Part shown: one piece after another, positions 34,384 to 44,600 of the stretch
Layout of the letters: each line of letters opens with the position of its first letter
Numbering within the stretch: position 1 is the first letter of the stretch
Assembly: GCF_963678635.1 (NCBI RefSeq)
Contig: NC_087064.1
Span: forward strand, 26,082,189 to 26,146,188
DNA: 64,000 nt
Reading direction: 5' to 3'
Origin: Symsagittifera roscoffensis
Lineage: Eukaryota > Xenacoelomorpha > Acoela > Convolutidae
Made by a program: the position numbers and the translations under genes
Notes under the pieces: generated by a model
Told to the model about the DNA's origin: nothing
The model's input: the letters and a program-made list of their open reading frames with translations, nothing else
Databases searched by the model: none

Positions 34384-35200
34384 TGCATGGTCGAGAAAAC
34401 AAGAGGCAACAAGAAAGAGAATTAGAAGAATTTAGAAGTTTTAGAACTTCTAAACGACGAAAAAAGAAGAGAACAAAGGAGTGATGAAGAAAACTTAAAA
34501 CTCAGAATTGTTTTATGTGTGTGAAAAACTCAAGGGAGAAACCAAGCAACCAAGTTGTAATTGAAAACTGAAACATTTTGTTGAGTTTTGAAATTGTTGC
34601 ATTTATAAATTTGCATTTTGATTTTAGCAGAAGTGGCTTTAGAGACACTTATTATTTATTTAGAAAGGCTTAAGGGAAGAGTATATTTAAATATTCCAGC
34701 CTGCATGATTGTTTTTAATCACTTAGGAAGACTGATCACTTTGTGGTGACATGAAAAACTTGAGTAACTTCTTGAGGAGGGAGGTTGTTGCATTGTTCTT
34801 TCTAACCACAAAGTTTCTTAGTTTTAATATTCAGGACAATAAACAAGGAAGATTTCCGAAGGGAAGGAGCATAGTAGGATAATTTTAGCTTGTTGGTTGG
34901 CAGGACTGTCCTGCAAGCCAACACCTTTTAAATCTAAGAGAAAAAGTTTTAATCGGGACATTGACAATGGAAGTCAGAAAATATGTTTTATCTTAAGTCA
35001 TATCCTTAATGTGCAGATTAATGAAAGAATTTGAAGGCTATAGTGATGTAGTATGATGCCATTTATATTCTGCAGTGAGTCGATGTGACGTGGATAAAAG
35101 TAATTTCGTGCATTTTGTAAATTCTGTTCGATGACACTGTAACCATTTTACGAACATTGCGCGATTCAATGAGGACATTGACCGGACTGTCCGGGGAGTA
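34384..35200 (+). other. 3' untranslated region of element B with polypurine tract
   Basis: About 0.8 kb without a gene. It ends in TGTCCGGGGAGT (35,188-35,199), one base before the LTR start TGTGACATTC at 35,201; this is the expected position of the plus-strand primer tract. Another purine run (GAGGAGGGAGG, 34,774-34,784) lies further upstream but is not followed by LTR sequence. Confidence 0.65.
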
Positions 35201-36828
35201 TGTGACATTCGACCAGAATGGCCAAAATGCAATCTCTGCAGAATTCGGAATTTTAGCAGTAAGCCTTCCGGATTGGTGGTTTTTAAGAACTAAGGGCGTT
35301 ATTGGAACGTTTAGCCAAACGGTGAGGGCTGGAGTATTTTAGTATTTTAAAATTTCAAAAATTCGAATGATGACGTCACATTTCTGAGAAATGCTGAAAC
35401 GGCTATTTTAACAAGAAACGAGAGAAGAAAAACAACAACGTTAGTTGCGCTGACGAGAACAACTTTATCGAAATTGAAGAAATCGAAATTGAAGAAAACG
35501 ACAACGAATTACAGAGAACGTTCCGAGTTGCAACTATTGTGCTGCTACAATAGTTGCTAGGCCGTTGCGAGCAACGGTGAAGGGTGGAAACCAGCCTTCC
35601 GTGTTATCGTGAAATCGAACTTAAGGAGCTTGATTCACCGGATTCAAGAATTCGGAAGGGTCTCGGGACGGAAAACTTTTATTGACTCGTGTGAACTTTT
35701 AGCATCCTGTCATGTCCTTACTTGAATTTAATTGATATTTGGATTAGTTTTGACAAGGATGAGGTGCTAAGAGTTGGGGGGAAAGGGTTGATCCATCTTC
35801 GATGGAGATGATGATTTTTATCTACTGAACAAAAACAATAGTAATATAATAAGTAGTAGCCCTGTTTTTAGGAGTGACCTCGTGGTCTGGGGATACTGAG
35901 ACCCAGCCATGAGCTCACTATTTGCATGTAATTAAGTTAATTTGAGCGTTCTGGTCGAAGCCGGAGAACAGTAACGTTTTTGTCGACCCGATGTTGGAAA
36001 GACCACCGAAAAGTACTGGCTTGGTAGAGACGGTGAAAAGCATGCAAAGCTCTGTTTAGACGCTAGCCAGTCGTCTTAAGACTTAGTTTTGTTATCCGTC
36101 GATATGTATCTTCCGGGCGAATGTTACATGTATGTTTTTATGGCGCTCCTGGGTGTTATTCTTTTTAACATCATGACCGACAGAACCGTTAACGAGCACT
36201 CCGCGCCGAGCGGATGCTCACAATAACGCCCTTAATAGGCCTAAACCGCCGGGGCGGAAGGGTAGTTCGGAACGCGGAGGCCTTCCGGATTGCCGTGAAT
36301 AGTTTTTTAACCTAGTTAAGACCGAAAATTCACGAACCAGGAAGGGTGGGGGGATTGGCCGTCCCCTCGTCCCCCGAGTGGTTGGTGACCAAAAACACTT
36401 AAAGATATAAGTAAAACCAAACAAAAAGTAGTATAGTACCTAAGAAAAACAAAAAACATAAAAAATAACCGAAAAAAACCAAAAACAGTAAAAAAAGTAA
36501 AAAATCAGTAGAAATCATCCCCCCAGACAAGATGTGATCCAACCCCCCCGTTTGTTGTTGATAGATATATTGTTGTTACAAGCATTTATATCAGTCAGGA
36601 TCGTTACGATCAGTTTTGTAGCCCGTTTGTGAGGCTTGTACTGTAGGGTTATTTGAGCATTTAAGCACGTTAATGATAAATTGCGCTCAATCCGGAAGGG
36701 TCAGCTGATTTGCGCTCAATTCGGAAGGGTCTTGGGTGAAGACCGATCCGGCAAGCAGTACAAGGAGCAACAAGAAGGGGCTCAACGACAACAACAATCG
36801 ACTGTTGGGTATCGTTAACAAGTTTTGT
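35201..36828 (+). mobile_element. 3' LTR of element B
   Basis: Starts TGTGACATTCGACCAGA, homologous to the LTR start of A (TGTGCCATTCTGCCAGA). From 35,412 to 36,828 it is nearly identical to 20,011-21,423. The TG...CA reading would end it at AACA 36,820, but identity with the left LTR runs 8 bp further (AGTTTTGT), so the exact end is uncertain. A target duplication cannot be tested because the left end of B is outside the window. Confidence 0.85.
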
Positions 36829-37283
36829 GATTTTCAAAAAACGCCAAAATTGTCCAGAGGATATACCAAAAACCGCCAAAATCGTCCAGTCAATAGATCA
36901 GAATCGAGAGATTTCAGGATTAACTAATATAACGATATTGAGAAGCTATTAACCCACAATTATAGAAGAAAACGAACTACAGATACTCAAAAAGTCAACC
37001 CATACTCAGCGTGGAGGCAGAACCAACGCGATAATAATTCATCAAGGAAAAGTAGATGTGTTAACTAAAATCTACTGATTTTCAAAAGGCAATCAGAAGG
37101 TCAAAAGTATCATAGTAACCGAGGTTACAGTCATGAGTCCCTTTATCATGTATTCCAGTCAAAATCCTTGGAATTTTCTAGATATGGAAGTGATAATGAT
37201 AAAAGAAGATGACAAGTGTTTAAGTCCTTTTCAATTAAAATAAGAACACGCAACTCGACACGAGATAATATAATATACAAGTG
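36829..37283. other. Unassigned spacer
   Basis: Between the 3' LTR of B and the non-LTR element. AT-rich; two copies of CCAAAATNGTCCAG near 36,842 and 36,876. No ORF or recognised element seen. Confidence 0.5.
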
Positions 37284-38036
37284 TTACAAGTAAAAAATTT
37301 CGTCGAAAATTATTTTGTCTTTTATTGTTCCGAGTACGCAAGCGGCGTTCGCTATCTGTATTGCCAGGGAGATTCTCTGTTTTAAAAAGCTGCCTGCTCT
37401 GGGTTCCTCAGTGCATATGCTTAGGTTCTTACAAAGCTTGCTCAAAAAAACTTCTGTGCAGGCGCCGGCCGCGCCCTGAATTTCAAAAGCTAGCGGTTGA
37501 AAAAGATATCCATCATTTACAAGATCTTTATACTTGTCAATTTTTCGCTGTTCCGCTTCACCGGCAGCCGTACCAGGGTTACAAACAGACCCGGCATTAA
37601 TCCTACAAGGAGCTAAGGAGTCTACTACCGTTACATCCCACAAGAGCTGCTTACCATCAGCCCATGGAACGAGCGTGAAACCGTCTGGTCGCTTCTGATC
37701 GGTCCTGTAGAGGTGTCGTGGTTCTAAAACAGACGGAATGTGAGATGATGATAGACTCTGCTTTATAAGGGCATTCAGGTTTGAATACCTAGAGAATCTC
37801 CCTGCACTTTTGAGGCAAGAAAGACTATGCCAACCATCCTCGGTAACGTCTTTTCCGCACACGCATTTATGCCATTCGCATATTTTTGATCCTAATCGAA
37901 GTCCTATCGCAATTCTGAGTTGTTGGTTCGACAGTTTTAACCTTAAATTTTTGCACGGGATGACGTTCAACCATTGGGAGCCAAATCTATCTTGGAACGC
38001 GTTGAACCTTTTTATGTCCGTTGGTTCGAGTCGCAA
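37284..38036 (-). pseudogene. Non-LTR retrotransposon ORF2 C-terminus: zinc finger and restriction-like endonuclease
   Basis: A 250-codon open frame without a good start (it begins at TTG). It reads WLNVIPCKNLRLKL, then a Cys-His finger (CVCGKDVTEDGWHSLSC), then SAGRFSRYSNLN, then KRPDG followed about 14 residues later by LLWDVT. The PD...D spacing and upstream finger match the restriction-like endonuclease end of R2/R4-type non-LTR retrotransposons. The protein ends at 37,284, so the 3' end of the element is nearby; no poly(A) tail is evident. Confidence 0.75.
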
Positions 38037-38354
38037 AAATCAAGTCTGCAATTTCGCTGTCAAAAATTGGCTCTGTACAATTTTTTTGGATTTCATTTTC
38101 CGGAGCCATTTCAATTGTTCCAAGGTCAAACCACCGTTTAAGCGCATCATCTTAGGTTCCATCCACATGCTCCAAACCAAAGATTTCGCTCAAGGCATCT
38201 TTCGCTCCTACTGCTGAGGCTAAGAAAGCCGGTAAAGCGAGTAGACGAGCGGACGAAACGCCCAAGCCACCTTTGGCTGCCGGGAGAACAGCTTGTAAAA
38301 ACTGGTTATCATCCATTTTCACGTAAGTGACCTTGCATAACGAATTTCTTTAAT

Positions 38355-39337
38355 TTATCTTAGCGTTCCAAAAATATTTTGCAAAAAACAAAGGGTCGTA
38401 CGCAAAAAATATAGGAGTTTTGGCATGCTAAAACAACTTTTCAGGAGGTAAACACCATAATGTTTGTCTAGTTTGTCAATGACATCCGAGATTTTTTCAA
38501 GCTCCTCAATTTTTTCGTCGAGCAATTCTTTTCGGCAAAGTTTGCCGATTGGAGATCCTAAAATGAGGAGTTCTTTTTTTGTTTTTATTTTTATTTTGGG
38601 GCATATTTTTCGAAATGGTGTCAAAATTGAATTATACTGTGTACTAGTAGTCTGTCCCAAAAAACAACGTTCACACTTCTCAGTGTTTAAGCTCAGGCCG
38701 TAAATTTGTTCTCATTTCAGAATGTTTTTAAGGTCCCGGAGTACTACCTTATAGTCGTCAGCTAAATTCCCATCATCTAAATACCAGATGTTAATTTTCG
38801 ACTCCAACTGTTTGACTAGTATATGAATTGTTTCCGCAAAAGGGTTGGGGCTTCAGGATCAACTTGCTGAATTCCGTCTTCTGACATTATGACAGAGCTT
38901 CCGTAAAAAGGGTAACTAGGTTTACCATACGCCCAATGGTTGTAATTATACAATTGGGGGCGATTTGAATAAACATGATTCAGCATTGTTTCTCTGTTTA
39001 AAGAGTTACAGGCATTCTTAAAATCTACTTTTAAAAGAACAGTGCATTTTGAATTGTCGTCGCGTTCAATTAGGTTTCGAAACGAGTGCGCAGCTATTTC
39101 TGCTCCTCGTTTGGTACCGCATCCTACCTGTACGTTTCCGAAAAAATTTTGTCGCTTGGAGAGGGCCTTGCTTCCAGCGCATGTAGACGCGATACGTCTC
39201 AGCGTGTTGCCTATGGCAATCGGTCTCAACCCTCCGTCTATCTTTATGAGGGCGATAAGCTTTGCGCCAAAAACGAAAGGTCTTGGTGGTTTGGGTATTT
39301 TGCCATCTCCAATGAGGTTTATCAGCTTAGTAAGCAA
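38355..39337 (-). pseudogene. Non-LTR reverse transcriptase domain, broken
   Basis: Two frames cover the RT palm. The piece 38,816-39,337 has GGLRPIAIGNTLRRIAS, LLKVDFKNACNSLNRE (catalytic Asp) and GIQQVDPEAP, where most relatives have GIQQGDP. Hand translation of 38,815-38,700 gives WYLDDGNLADDY, the YxDD active site, followed by a stop. The piece 38,355-38,660 continues with the connection region. Frameshifts and stops make it inactive. Confidence 0.8.
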
Positions 39338-39370
39338 TTTCAGAAAATTAAGTCCTGCACTGCCATTCGA

Positions 39371-40029
39371 CTAACTAACAAGATCTTTAAAAATTTGAGG
39401 AACTATTTTATCAGGACCTGCTGCTGATCCGTTTGGAAAGGACTTTATCGCTTTGTATAGGTCAAAATTGGTTACGAAAAAACTATCCAACTTTTCTGGA
39501 TTTGGAGCTGCAAATTTGGCTCGCTGCGGGTGCTTAGACAACAATTTTGGATAGTTATCAGTTGAAAAAGGAGCTATTTTGTCATCCGAAGCAGCAAGCC
39601 TTATTCCTCCCTTTACATTTCCTTCATCGAGCTTACTACTTATTAACTTTATTCTCTGCTCGAGGTCACTCAGAGGCGGGCTTGAAACTTGGGGATGGGG
39701 TTTTGGAAGTGATACGTCATTTGCTCGAATTTTTTTATTTATCAAAGAGCTCATGCTTGTGGTCTGTTTGCGTCCACTTCTTTTCGGTTGCTCCAAAAAA
39801 ACAAGAACGACGTTAAAAAAATTAGCCATTTTGTAACATCTTCTACAGTGTAGACGATGTCACTTAATTTGTCCGACAGACTTTCCGCCAAGGGAACACG
39901 CGAGTTTTTTGGTACTCTCTTGAGTACTCGGACATTTGAGATGGCTGTAATAACATAATTGTCTAGCACTAAATCATTACCTATTGTTGCTATATTAACA
40001 GATTTTACATCAACGCATAAAGAACACAT
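39371..40029 (-). pseudogene. N-terminal part of the non-LTR ORF2
   Basis: Two overlapping frames (40,029-39,751 and 39,829-39,371) must be joined by a frameshift near 39,830. The first contains ESLSDKLSDIVYTVEDV, the second KRSGRKQ, GGIRLAASDDKIAPF and SFPNGSAAGPDKIVPQIFKDL, the conserved block just before RT in this family. No 5' finger domain or ORF1 is seen upstream, so the copy is 5' truncated or too decayed to recognise. Confidence 0.7.
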
Positions 40030-40339
40030 TGGGTTTTCTTAGAGTCGCTAAGAGAAATATTTACACAACTGATATGATACCAACTAGAACAACAATCACA
40101 TCTAATCCAATTTATCAGTCCTCAAGGTTTTAAGCAATCTTTGCTTGTACACTCTTTGTTGTTTTTCCTGATCTTGACGCAGCATAAAGGTAAAAAAAAA
40201 GGATTTTGACTGGACTTTAGGGAACTGAACTAACCCATGATAAGCGGTTAGTGGGAATTTTACAAATCAGCAAATAAAAAAAGACAACTAAATTAATTTA
40301 AATTTTAAAATCGAATTATAAAAATCAAAAACAAGGAAC
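40030..40339. other. Unassigned spacer
   Basis: AT-rich sequence with no ORF; possibly the decayed 5' part of the non-LTR element. Confidence 0.4.
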
Positions 40340-40480
40340 AATCTCACCCGAGCTCAGTTGGTCCAGCGCCGCACCACCAGACTCCTCAAGCCGGTTCCAG
40401 TTCCCCACCTCCCCACAGAAAGCCACTTGACAGACCTGTCTCTAAAATCCCTCAGAGGGCGCTCCACATACAGGCACAAA
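40340..40480 (+). mobile_element. tRNA-like SINE copy, plus orientation
   Basis: CCCGAGCTCAGTTGG (A-box-like) is followed about 30 nt later by GCCGGTTCCAGTTCC (B-box-like), then a body GAAAGCCACTTGACAG, TGTCTCTAAAAT and GGGCGCTCCACA. The same blocks occur inverted at 40,665-40,806. tRNA-derived RNA polymerase III promoter boxes at the head define many SINEs. No anticodon stem could be drawn, so it is not a functional tRNA gene. Confidence 0.55.
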
Positions 40481-40507
40481 CATCAAACATCACAAATCTA
40501 TTTAATA

Positions 40508-40618
40508 AGTTTATCAGAACAATTAGGCTAAATTTATCACAACAATTAGGCTAAATTTATCACAACAAATTTATCACAACAATTTATCACAACAAGTTTA
40601 TCACAACAATTAGGCTAC
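40508..40618. repeat. Short AT-rich tandem repeat between the SINE arms
   Basis: Degenerate repeats of TTTATCACAACAATTAGGC and the shorter TTTATCACAACAA, about five to six units. It forms the loop between the inverted SINE copies. Confidence 0.7.
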
Positions 40619-40664
40619 TGATTGGTTGTTATAATCAAATTAAATAGATATGTATGTTTGACGT

Positions 40665-40806
40665 ATGTGACAGCTTGTGGAGCGCCCTTTGAAAATTTTC
40701 AGAGACAGGAGTGACAATTGGCTTTCTGGTAGGAAAGAAAAAACTCGAACTGGCTTGTAGAGTCTTGCAGTGTACCGCTGGACCTACTGAGCTCGGGTGG
40801 TATCGT
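40665..40806 (-). mobile_element. tRNA-like SINE copy, minus orientation
   Basis: Reverse complement reads ACCCGAGCTCAGTAGGTCC, AAGCCAGTTCGAGTTT, CAGAAAGCCAATTGTCA, CTGTCTCTGAAAAT and GGGCGCTCCACAA. This matches the 40,340-40,480 copy block for block but with many differences, so the two arms are not a fresh duplication. Confidence 0.55.
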
Positions 40807-40825
40807 TCCTTATTTTTAATTTCTT

Positions 40826-41190
40826 TAGTCCATGAGCTCACTATTCTTGTATGTAACTTGGATAATTTAAGCGGTTGGCCGATAGCCTTTCAGTTGTAAC
40901 GACTTCGTCAACCCGATGTTACGAGGACCACACATTGAACTGCCTGGCTTCGGTAAAGAAGATTAAAAGCATGTGAAGTGGTGTTTAGCCACTAGTCAGT
41001 CGTTTCATAACCTAGCTTTATTTTCCGTCTGTATGTACTTCCGAACGAACGTTACGTATATATTCTTATGGCGCTCCTGAGTGTTATCCTTTAGCATCAT
41101 GATCGTCTGACCCGTTAACGAAAACACTCCGTGCCGAGCGGATGCTCTAAATAAGGCCTTTAACCAAGAGCCGGAAGGAGTACATCTAGC
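40826..41190 (+). mobile_element. Diverged LTR fragment of the A/B family
   Basis: Homologous to 20,496-20,830 in the B LTR. Shared blocks are CCATGAGCTCACTATT, CAACCCGATGTTACGA, ATGGCGCTCCTGAGTGTTAT, AGCATCATGA, CCGTTAACGA and GCCGAGCGGATGCTC. It is an older, truncated copy of the middle of the LTR, and the nearest recognisable element to the satellite array. Confidence 0.8.
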
Positions 41191-41456
41191 TGGAAGCAAT
41201 TTGATAAGGCTATGGAAACAAATAGGGCGCAACTGAGGACATCGATCTTGAGCTGAACGTTCAATCTTGATTTTGGGGAGGAAAATTTTTTTTCAAAATA
41301 TCGAGTTGAGCCTATCATGCTCAAGTTTTTTGCGACAACTGAAAATACGAAAACAAGCATTCAGAAGACTCGAGTGACAACCGCGGGAAAATTGCTAGTA
41401 AAACGAAAGTGAAATTGCTATTCGCAATTTTACCATAATTATCCAGCACGAGTTGA
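41191..41456. other. Unassigned spacer before the satellite
   Basis: No gene or repeat recognised; the 21-bp array starts abruptly after it. Confidence 0.5.
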
Positions 41457-41616
41457 CTTAAGCGAAGGGTCCCACACTTTAGCGAAGAGTCCCAACACTC
41501 TAGCGAACGGTCCCACACTTTAGCGAAGAGTCCCAACACTTTAGCGAAGGGTCCCAACGCTTTAGCGAGGGGTCCCAACACTCTAGCGAAGGGTCCAAAA
41601 TTTTAGCGAAGGGTCC

Positions 41617-44600
41617 CAACACTTGAGCCCTGGGATAGCAATTTAAGAGTCCCAACACTTGAGCCCTGGGATAGCAATTTAAGGGTCCCAACACTTTCTC
41701 GAAGGGTCCCAACACTTTCTCGAAGGGTCCTAACACCTTGTCGAAGGGTCCCAACACTTTGTCGAAGGGTACCAAGACTTTAGCGAAGGGTCCCAACACT
41801 CAAGCGAAGGTCCCAACACTTTAGCGAAGTTTCCCAAGACTTTGGCAAAGAGTCCCAACACTTCAGTCCTGGGATAGCATTTTAAGGGTCCCAACACTTT
41901 TTCGAAGGGTCCCAACACTTAAGCGAAGGGTCCCACACTTTAGCGAAGAGCCCCAACACTCTAGCGAAGGTACCCAACACCTTATTGAAGGATCCCAATA
42001 CTTTGGCGAAGGGTCCCAACAATTTAGCGAAGGATCCCAACACTTTCGCGAAGGGTCCCAACATTTTAGCGAAGTTTCCCAAGACTTAGGCGAAGGGTCT
42101 CAACACTTTGGCGAAGGGTCCCAACACTTTGGCGAAGGGTCCCAACACTTTAGAGAAGGGTTCCAAGACTTTGGCGAAGTGTGCCAATGCTTTAGCGAAG
42201 GGTCCCAATATTCCCTCTAGGGTCCCAACAATTTAGCGAAGGATCCCAACACTTTCGCGAAGGGTCCCAACATTTTAGCGAAGTTTCCCAAGACATTGGT
42301 GAAGTGTCCTAACACTTAAGTCCAGGGATAGCATTTTAAGGGTCCCAACACTTGAGTCCTGGGATAGCGTATCAAGGGTCCCAAGATTTTAGCGAAGTTC
42401 CCAACACTTAAGCGAAGGATCCCACACTTTGGCGAAGGGTCCCAACACTTTGGCGAAGGGTCCCAACACTTTAGAAAAGGGTCCCAAGACTTTGGCGAAG
42501 TGTGCCAATGCTTTAGCGAAGGGTCCCAATATTCTAGCGAAGTTTCTCAATACTTTAGCGAAGGGTCCCAACACTTTAGCGAAGGATCCATCACTTTGGC
42601 GAAGGGTCCCAAAGCGTTGGCGAAGTGCCCAATGCTTCGGCGAAGGTTCCCAACACTTTAGCGATAGATCTCAACACTTTAGCGAAGGATCCCAACCCTT
42701 TAGCGAAATTTCTCAAGACTTTGGCGAAGGGCCCAAGACTTCGGCGAAGGTTCCCAACACTCTAGCGAAGGAACCCAACACTTTAGCGAAGGTCCCAACA
42801 CCTTATCGAAAGATCCCAATACTTTGGCGAAGGGTCCCAACAATTTAGCGAAGGATCCCAACACTTTCGCGAAGGGTCCCAACATTTTAGCGAAGTTTCC
42901 CAAGACTTAGGCGAAGGGTCTCAACACTTTGGCGAAGGGTCCCAACACTTTGGCGAAGGGTCCCAACACTTTAGAGAAGGGTTCCAAGACTTTGGCGAAG
43001 TGTGCCAATGCTTTAGCGAAGGGTCCCAATATTCCCTCTAGGGTCCCAACAATTTAGCGAAGGATCCCAACACTTTCGCGAAGGGTCCCAACATTTTAGC
43101 GAAGTTTCCCAAGACATTGGTGAAGTGTCCTAACACTTAAGTCCAGGGATAGCATTTTAAGGGTCCCAACACTTGAGTCCTGGGATAGCGTATCAAGGGT
43201 CCCAAGATTTTAGCGAAGTTCCCAACACTTAAGCGAAGGATCCCACACTTTGGCGAAGGGTCCCAACACTTTGGCGAAGGGTCCCAACACTTTAGAAAAG
43301 GGTCCCAAGACTTTGGCGAAGTGTGCCAATGCTTTAGCGAAGGGTCCCAATATTCTAGCGAAGTTTCTCAATACTTTAGCGAAGGGTCCCAACACTTTAG
43401 CGAAGGATCCATCACTTTGGCGAAGGGTCCCAAAGCGTTGGCGAAGTGCCCAATGCTTCGGCGAAGGTTCCCAACACTTTAGCGATAGATCTCAACACTT
43501 TAGCGAAGGATCCCAACCCTTTAGCGAAATTTCTCAAGACTTTGGCGAAGGGCCCAAGACTTCGGCGAAGGTTCCCAACACTCTAGCGAAGGAACCCAAC
43601 ACTTTAGCGAAGGTCCCAACACCTTATCGAAAGATCCCAATACTTTGGCGAAGGGTCCCAACAATTTAGCGAAGGATCCCAACACTTTCGCGAAGGGTCC
43701 CAACATTTTAGCGAAGTTTCCCAAGACATTGGTGAAGTGTCCCCACACTTAAGTCCAGGGATAGCATTTTAAGGGTCCCAACACTTGAGTCCTGGGATAG
43801 CGTATCAAGGGTCCCAACACTTTCGCGAAGGGTCCCAACACTTAAGCGAAGGATCCCACACTTTAGCGAAGAGTCCCAACACTCTAGCGAACCGTCCCAC
43901 ACTTTAGCGAAGTTTCCCAACACTCTAGCGAAGGGTCCAAAATTTTAGCGAAGGCCCCAACACTTGAGCCCTGGGATAGCAATTTAAGAGTCCCAACACT
44001 TGAGCCCCGGGATAGCAATTTAAGGGTCCTAACACTTTCTCGAAGGGTCCCAACAATTTCTCGAAGGGTCCCAACACTTTCTCGAAGGGTCATAACACTT
44101 TGTCGAAGGGTCCCAACACTCAAGCGAAGGTCCCAACACTTTAGCGAAGTTTCCCAAGACTTTGGCAAAGGGTCCCAACACTTCAGTCCTGAGATAGCAC
44201 TTTAAGGGTCCCAACACTTTTTCGAAGGGTCCCAACACTTAAGCGAAGGGTACCAACACTTTAGCGAAGAATCCCAACACTTTTGCGAAGGACCCAACAC
44301 TTTAGCGAAGTGTTCCAAGACTATGGTGAAGGGTCCCAACACTTTAGCGAGGGGTCCCAACACTCCAGCGAAAGGTCCCAACAATTTAGCGAAGGGTCCC
44401 ACACTTTAGCGAAGGGTCCCAAGGCATTTAGCGAAGAGTCCCAACACTTTAGCGAAGGGTCCCAAGGCATTTAGCGAAGAGTCCCAACACTCTAGCAAAG
44501 GTTCCCAACACTTTAGCAAAGGGTCCCAACGCTTTAGCGAGGGGTCCCAACACTTTAGCGAAGGGTCCCAACACTTTAGCGAAGGTTCCAACACTTTAGC

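Noticed and set aside
34774-34784. GAGGAGGGAGG as the 3' polypurine tract with a 2-kb LTR starting at 34,785
   Set aside because: LTR homology between A and B starts at 35,201 (TGTG), directly after TGTCCGGGGAGTA, which is the better tract.
40340-40410. Functional tRNA gene
   Set aside because: A- and B-box words are present but no cloverleaf with a matching acceptor stem could be drawn.
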